This document shows positions 57,518-64,000 of a DNA stretch of 64,000 nt, in pieces. The translations under genes and the position numbers were made by a program. Each line of letters starts with the position of its first letter. The stretch's first letter is position 1. This DNA comes from Rhynchonema sp. JSB1_4 (taxonomy: Eukaryota > Nematoda > Chromadorea > Monhysterida > Xyalidae). The stretch lies in the NCBI GenBank assembly GCA_030248065.1, contig JASAMV010001158.1:1-64000 (forward strand). The letters run 5' to 3'. Below the pieces are notes generated by a model. That model had not been told where the DNA came from. It was given only the letters and a program-made list of their open reading frames with translations, and searched no databases.

Positions 57518-57656
57518 AAGCCTAACTATACTTCGTTCTCTCAGAGAACAAAGAACAAATTATCGCGCGCTGGTTGGTCCACGTATGTTCAACAGCCAAT
57601 CAGCGCGCGAGAATTTGTTATTTGTTCTCTGAGAGAACGAAGTATAGTTAGGCCTT
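57518..57656. mobile_element. short palindromic element, arms about 55 bp
   Basis: GCCTAACTATACTTCGTTCT and the inverted AGAACGAAGTATAGTTAGGC bound the element. The arms continue through CTCAGAGAACAAA and GCGCGCTG with very few mismatches, around a loop of about 25 bp. The structure is that of a recently inserted MITE. Confidence 0.7.
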
Positions 57657-60600
57657 AGACGCTAATTTTTCAAAATCTTAATTCACCCCGACCACTGGTG
57701 GTAGGGTTCGATGATGTTTCATGAAGAGTATAAACGACCTTCGATACAAAGGGGGAAGGATACAACGTTTTTTGTTCTTTGTATCGCAACGAGACGAAGT
57801 ATAAAGTGGCCTTTACACCAACCGGCAGGTGCAAGTAAACGAAAGGGCTTCGGGAACCGAAGCCTTTGAATGTGATAAACAGTGAAACCTACGTCACAAA
57901 ACACAATCGAAAACAACGCACGCAAAACACGCATGTTCGTGTGCGCGGCTGTGATGACGGACGTAAATCCAAGAATAGAACAACAATAAGAATTGGCAAA
58001 ACTTATTTGCGGGGCGCATTCTGTGTGCGTGAAAGCCCCATATCGGACGGAGAATGTGGCTGGGATCAAATGAGTGCAAAGAAATGGCACAAATTTCTTG
58101 AAATGGGCAACCCTGGCATCGAGAAATTTAAAATTTTATTGCAATATGATGTATTTTTACCTCTCTCGTCACCTTGTTTTTTGTATTATTACACAATCAA
58201 AATTATTTTTTTGTGCGTGACCCAATAGTATAGCTCAGATCCATACCTAAAACCCGGAAGGCGGGACAAATCCGCTAATTATACGGTAGCTGTATATATT
58301 ACAAAGCCGTAGCAGGAACAACAAAATTCCCAACAAAAACAAGAAATAAAAGTGTTATGCTGTCGTGCAGTGCACACAATGTACAAATATAACTTAATTC
58401 AGCGACCCTAACCAAGCACAAGTCCGGAATCGGAATCTTGGTGCGACCCGAATGCTAATTTCGTTGTTCCGCCAAACCAAGTGACGCTCAGACCGCATAC
58501 TACCTTGATGTTCAGTTCAGCTTGTTTGTACCGCGCATGTGCGAATTTAAACATGGCACTCAAAAAAATTTGTAATTTGTCTTGGATTAACGTCAGCGGA
58601 ACGAAAAAATAGCAACGCGAGGAACAATATTGTCAAACAAGGGCTTCGCTCGGCGATGAGGAAAGAAACTGAGAGGCAAAGTTTTCTACCATTTTTGCAA
58701 TATACAAATGTATGTATCTTTCGAGGTGGGTATGTATGTGCGCATTTGCGCATTTATCGTACGCTTCGCAGCAAAATAAAGCACAAGGCTTTTGAAAAGT
58801 GCGTCCAAAAAAAACTGTCGCACGTATCAAAAATATGCTAATGTTGCGTCAAAATGCCAGTTCGCAAACGGAACAAAAATTTTCTATTTTTAGCAAGAAA
58901 TACGAATTATACGATGAGGAAGTGCAATGCACACATGCGCCCCCCACGTGGGTCGCAGTAGCGGTCCGATGGACATTGTCGGCCATTTTGACTTGGTCGC
59001 GCGTATTGCAACTAGCTTGGGTTTAGGCTTAGGCTGCCAGCTTTCCCTAACAGCCAGATATGTTGTAAATATGCGACCAAGTGACAGCAAAAAGCGACCA
59101 TGTAACACAACCGGAGCATATGTACCTTTGCAGTATGCACCTGGGTGGATGCTATAGCATGATTGCAAATCTTCAGAAAAAGAAGACTTCGAGCAACAGT
59201 GTCAGAGAAAAGTGGGTTACTATAGAGTATGCTCTGTGTCTCGCCTGAGCAAAAAGCTGCGGATAAAATATGTATATACGGACATCTATTGCGGTAATGA
59301 TAAGTAATTTTCATACACATAGGTGCATTGGGAAGATGCATCACACATTAGGTATAAGTATCACATGTACGGAGTAGTAATCACCGGCTTTACGTACCGC
59401 GCTACCACAGGCCTGCATAAATGAGCCGAGCCATTACGTTCAAAAATGGATTCCCATGCTTTAGTGCTGCACCGAAATGACACTGCTTTTTACATGATGT
59501 AACGAATTTTATCACACACATGCATGATGGACGGGACAAATGGACGGGCCAATAATATAGATAATGCGGACAGTTCGAAAAAAGTTCTGAAATTAGACAC
59601 ACCGAGCCATTTTTTATTCAAACGTCGGTTACTGGTTGAAAATTCACAGTGTGCGTCAGTAATACACTGCCTTGGGCAAGATGGTTCGTGTAGTGTTAGC
59701 TACATTTCAGTCATGCTGCTTGTACAAGTATGCACGGAATATGACATATGCATTAATCCAGACAGAAATGCGGGCGTCCAAATTTTCTGTCAAAAGTTTT
59801 TCAATTTCTGACACTCGTATTAAAAAAAACGCCCCAAATTTGCAATTTTTGTCGCATGTCTGTCAATTATATTTCACCCATGTGATGAAAAGCTTTGTTG
59901 CCGCCACACATACAACTTGTCCATTGAGGTGCACCTTGCACGCAGTACGTAGAGATATGGTTTATGTATGTAGGTATGTGCACTCCAACACTTTGGTACG
60001 TGTGTGCACCCTCAGCTTTTCACATGTACACCCCGGTCATCATCCACCAAGACGAGGTACGATGCGAACTTTTCTATGTGTTGTGCCAGGAGAATTGAAT
60101 TCGGCTTCTATGCTTTGTATATTTGGTCCTGAATATTTCGGTCCTCCGGACAATCGGGACCTGACCTGAGGCCTGATCTCAAATCCGTTGGGCCAAGAAT
60201 TATCGGCCGCTAGTTTCCCGGATCAGACAGGGACCGGAACTGGAATACCTCCTGAATGTGCACCCCAAGTACAAGAAGAAAATACTAGTGAGCTACCAAC
60301 TAGGGGTCTAAAAATGGAAATCCCCGTGAGACAAGTATGAGGTTCGCATCAACTCGGTCAGGCAGAAGCCTTTCTTGTGTGCGTACATATATGCATGTGT
60401 GGACCCACGCTTGTGTGTAGCAAAGGTATGCACTTTCCAATCGATTATGCACCCCTACTCTATCATAGATGGATGCTTGCGTGTGGAACCGAAATGGTTC
60501 CTGAATAATGACAGCGGGAAATTTAAAAAATTTTCTCATGAGGAATCGAAAAAAAACTGGGTGCTGAAATATCCGCACTGACAGACTGGCTGGTACCGAC

Positions 60601-61208
60601 TGACCAACTGACAGGATACACCTGGTTTGCGTTTTGAACGCCATGCACTTTTTCACAAACGAACGGTTTTTTGTTTTTTGTGTGGCCCCATGTGCTTGAT
60701 AAATTGGTAGAGTGTATTATAAAAACACCGAGAAACAAAACAGACACGCATATGTACATACGGCATCTTTTTTCAACCAAACACAGTGCAGACAAAACAA
60801 AAATCATTGCTTCACTTACCGGTTATTATTGTTTGACTATGAACTGAGAGTTTCCTTGTGTTTTTCACAGCTTAGTCGTGCATCAAAGCGATAAGCTCGA
60901 AGCTCACAGAATAACGCTTCACAACAGATGTTGTGAATAAAATGCACGTTTTCAGTTTGGTGTAATCCTGCACTATGTGTATGTATACACACACTGCGAT
61001 ATTTTTACAGAGTATTAGTTTGCTGCAATAATGCAGCAGAGCCAGACGCCAAATCAAAGCGTTTCGGTCTTCAAATAAAAAAATGGCAACTACAATTCCT
61101 GCTCTGACAAAGAGACCATAGTTTTATTTACCTGAGTGGTATTGGTTTCATCAAACCCTGCGTTGGTTTGTTGAATGATATTGCGTGTGTCTGTCACAAC
61201 AACATTGT
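57657..61208. other. intergenic region, no gene supported
   Basis: The longest frame is on the plus strand at 59672-60169 (165 codons), but it shows no family resemblance and runs through repeat-like TGTATGTAGG sequence. GTATGTATGTGCG-type microsatellite patches recur. One decamer sits at 57712-57721. Confidence 0.4.
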
Positions 61209-61380
61209 TTTGGTTTCCTCTGCAGGTTTTCTGTGTCCTATCCATCTGATTACATCATCGAACCCCCGGGCGACTTGCCATACAAATATCATTTTCATGG
61301 CAACAGATTGCCTTTCGACATGGTCCCCCCACTCTTCTGTCTTAATGGACGCAAGTACTGCCGCCCGTGCATGTTGTAAA
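61209..61380 (+). CDS. orphan terminal-exon candidate
   Basis: A strong acceptor (TTTTGGTTTCCTCTGCAG ending near 61226) precedes an open frame encoding SYPSDYIIEPPGDLPYKYHF, then a segment with NGRKYCRPCML before a stop. The composition looks protein-like. No upstream exon and no homologue is recognised, and the phase is unknown. It could be the last exon of an unseen gene or chance. Confidence 0.2.
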
Positions 61381-62737
61381 GCGTCGCACTTATGTACATT
61401 GTCTGTCTGTCACACAATCACCGTCACATTTACGGTGCACTACATAGATGCCCTCCGGGGTCGCACCACTGGTCGGTGTCGTAAAGGTGCACAATATCAT
61501 TCCTCATAAGTTGTGCTTCACGCTTATGGATGGTGGGAGCTCGGACATCCAATAATGCAGTGTGTAGAATTCTTATTTTGTGACGATCGACTCATTTTTA
61601 TCACGAGAGACAAATTGGGGGTCAGATGGCCATCTCTTGGTGCAGTCGCACTCTCACTGACGATGACCTGGTGCACCGCCACCACGAACGTACGCTGCAT
61701 GAATCATAGTGCTTTCGTCCGAATTTCTCCAAAAAATGCCCCAAAGCTTGTACTACATCAACGCCGTTGTAATATGATGGTGCACAGCTGGCACGCCAAT
61801 CACTGCAAATGGGGAACCTTAACCGGTACTTGTCATATCGCACATTTTGTGGCACTTTTGGGGTGTTTGAGGCGCATCTTGGGACGGGAATTGTGATCAC
61901 CTTACATCCTGATGCACACTGACGATGACTTGGCGCACCGCGTGAGATTAGCAGCAGACCCGAACCGGTCAAAATCTTCAAGGAAACAATAATATTCAAG
62001 AAATTTTGTCCATTTTTGTCCCATGTTTGCCCCATGACACCATGCTGCGAGTTGTTGTGGTCAGTGAGCCTTTCTGGCGCGCACAGTGTGTAAAATATGT
62101 GTGTGGCACCCCGCACGGCACTAAAATGGTGCACACACAGACACACTTTGTGGCATTTGACTTTTCGCTGTTGTTGTTGTTTGTCGCTTTGTGCACCACC
62201 AGCTAATGTTGAAGGCTAGCTTGTGTGCATTTGATGAAGAGACATATCAAACTGGGTGTTTGGGACAATAATCATACGTATATTTTCTTCCTTTGTTTGC
62301 AACTGAGGCTTTTCGGCCTGCGTTCTTGAACCCTTAGGTACTTAAATTTTTGTCTCATGTTCACACTTTATGTTATTATCGAAGCGAATATGTAAATGTA
62401 TCGCATCCCAAGCTGGTGCACCTCGGTTCATTGTACTGCGCGCACACCGCACACAACCGATTCTTGGGTGTTTGGTTTCAGATTTGCTGAAAATTTCTTC
62501 TCGGGCGGTTTTGTGTTGCAATTGAATTTTCAAATTTGACTCCTCTAAATGAATATCCATTGATAGCTACTACTAAAGGTTATATAGGGGAGTACGTAAA
62601 TGATCCCCAAGTATACCCAAACGATTCACCATCAACCTATGGGCATGATAACAAAACTGTGACAATATGCTCATTTTCAACATTCAAATGTCTAAAATCT
62701 TGCTTTACAGCTAATCACCCCATGCTCAACCACCAAA
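61381..62737. other. spacer upstream of laminin alpha
   Basis: It contains the repeat at 61640-62215 and otherwise short frames. A laminin promoter should lie near 62.3-62.7 kb, but no clear core element could be assigned. Confidence 0.4.
61640..62215. repeat. repeat with two CTGACGATGAC words, related to 45250
   Basis: CACTGACGATGACCTGGTGC at about 61655 and CACTGACGATGACTTGGCGC at about 61918 are direct near-copies. A third is at about 45249 in the GPCR intron (ACTGACGATGACCTGATGC). The long minus-strand frame across this stretch (61622-62146) has no recognised family and is probably not a gene. Confidence 0.4.
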
Positions 62738-64000
62738 ATGGCATGGGCCACACCACTGTTACTACTTTTACCATTGATATCATCTTTGCCGCATTCCGTT
62801 GATGCGGTAACATCAGCTGCGGGCGGTGCACGCGCGGTGCTGACACCACCGGATATGAACCTGGCTGCAGCTAGTGGCACGCGCATCGAAGCAACGGCCA
62901 CTTGTGGCGTGGACGAACATGGGCATTCGGTGGAGGACGAGTACTGCTTGTTGGGAGGTGACTGGCTGATGTTTCATTGTGGCCGATATCGAACTTCGTC
63001 CTCGGGCAGATTGCCAGTTTCGATATCGGCTTGCTTTCTTTGAGTTTAGCGCATAAAATGTCTACGACAGAAAGCATCACTAAGTTTGGGCTATGGTTGC
63101 ACACGTGCATGTGTTTAGGATTATTGCTGGTTAGACTTTAGACTTTTTCCTGACCCTACCATACATTACAGCTTCGTGAGAAACTTAAGCCCGAAATCGC
63201 CAGTTTTTTCACCGCCATTGGAACGAGCTTTACTAGTTCACATATTTCCAAATGCATAATGGGTATCGATGGGCATGATATCAGACGCCATAACATTACA
63301 CAGCACACCCATTTGGTCAGGAGCCAACCCCTACTCTCCATACATGAGCCACTACCTGGAGTCGAACGCCCCGGACCAACCACTGGAAGAACTTCGCATC
63401 GGCGACAAGCCATCGAAGAAAAGCGGCGGATTTTCGGTTGGTGGATTATAGTTTTAATCTTCGAAACCAAAAATCAAAAAAAAATTAAAAAAAGAAGAGA
63501 AAATGCTCCACACAGAAACTCGGTCACAACTGCCACGTGTGCTCGGGACCAGATGACCACCCGGCCACTGCCATGACCGATGGCTTCTCCACTTGGTGGC
63601 AGAGTCCCCCTTTGAGTCGTGGCATGCAATACAATGAGGTCAACATTACCATCAACTTGAAACAGGTTCGGGTTTTGGAGATAATTTTGGAATTCTTCGA
63701 TCGCGTGTGTCACACTTGCCCAGTGTGGCTGAGCTGCAGGTGGGCACATTTTGGTAACATTTGAGACTAGCTCTGTGTGCAAGTCAATTGGCTATCGCAT
63801 TGACGATCGTACAGTATACCGACACCACAACTACGGTATACCTACCTCTACCGTAACCCACAGGAGTTCTCGATCGCCTACGTTTGGATCCAAATGGCCA
63901 ACACTCCACGCCCGGCAACGTGGGTGCTGGAAAGATCGGTGGATTTTGGCAAGACGTGGCAGCCCTGGCAGTACTTTGCTGAAACTGGTCAGTTATGCAT
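62738..64000 (+). CDS. laminin alpha chain, 5' part (signal peptide and laminin N-terminal domain VI)
   Basis: Exons 62738-62957, 63321-63436, 63516-63665 and 63864 to the window edge join in phase (1, 0, 0). The ATG opens a hydrophobic signal peptide ([20 protein letters not shown]). It is followed by [20 protein letters not shown] and TCG, the start of laminin domain VI, and a Cys near LLGGANP. Exon 3 carries GHNCHVC then [20 protein letters not shown], and exon 4 carries [16 protein letters not shown] and [13 protein letters not shown], which are near-identical to the LanA/EPI-1 class of alpha chains. This domain polymerises laminin in basement membranes. Exon 2 adds a Ser/Pro/Glu-rich stretch that aligns poorly to other laminins. 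The gene continues past the window with the rest of domain VI, EGF-like repeats and LG domains expected. Confidence 0.92.

Noticed and set aside
59672..60169. 165-codon plus-strand open frame as a gene
   Set aside because: No recognisable domain, no splice signals, microsatellite-like content in the middle, and unsupported by neighbours.
61622..62146. 174-codon minus-strand open frame as a gene
   Set aside because: It covers a dispersed repeat with duplicated GACGATGAC words and shows no family pattern.

Overview
The window is eukaryotic and metazoan. Coding sequence is split into many small exons with GT-AG introns, and the recognisable proteins are animal-specific: a DOCK-A guanine-exchange factor, a D1-like dopamine receptor, a laminin alpha chain and a variant ionotropic glutamate receptor. 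Compact introns of mostly 50-600 bp and a divergent short ionotropic receptor suggest an invertebrate, possibly nematode-like. The phylum cannot be fixed from this window alone. No viral gene and no prokaryotic gene organisation is seen.

Layout. (1) About 2.3-30.5 kb, minus strand: one large gene of about 50 reconstructed exons encoding a DOCK1/DOCK5/Mbc/CED-5-type Rac activator. The order is SH3, helical region, DHR-1, long helical repeat region, DHR-2, then a proline-rich Crk-binding tail. Nearly all exon junctions agree in phase. (2) 4.8-7.2 kb, plus strand: a small variant ionotropic glutamate receptor gene sits entirely inside one 4.55 kb DOCK intron, in opposite orientation. (3) About 30.5-38.2 kb: an intergenic mobile-element nest. 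It holds several layers of inverted-repeat elements inserted into each other, G/C homopolymer-rich elements, a 19-bp direct-repeat array, a LINE tail and a ~0.7 kb tandem duplication. (4) 38.3-39.4 kb: a weak, unidentified multi-exon candidate. (5) 40.4-46.3 kb, minus strand: a five-exon aminergic GPCR with all seven transmembrane segments and D1-like dopamine receptor signatures. (6) 46.3-62.7 kb: mostly non-coding, with inverted-repeat elements, an hAT-type element with a perfect 8-bp target duplication, TA-rich microsatellite patches and one orphan exon-like stretch. (7) 62.7 kb to the edge, plus strand: the 5' end of a laminin alpha gene (signal peptide and N-terminal domain VI), continuing past the window.

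The genes do not form an operon or pathway. DOCK (Rac activation), laminin alpha (basement membrane) and the two neurotransmitter-type receptors are typical of a cell-migration and neural gene set, but co-location is not evidence of joint function. The most unusual features are the antisense nested receptor gene with its apparently missing pore loop, the transposon-in-transposon nest, and a non-palindromic decamer (TGATGTTTCA) found at least 12 times across coding and non-coding DNA of unrelated genes.
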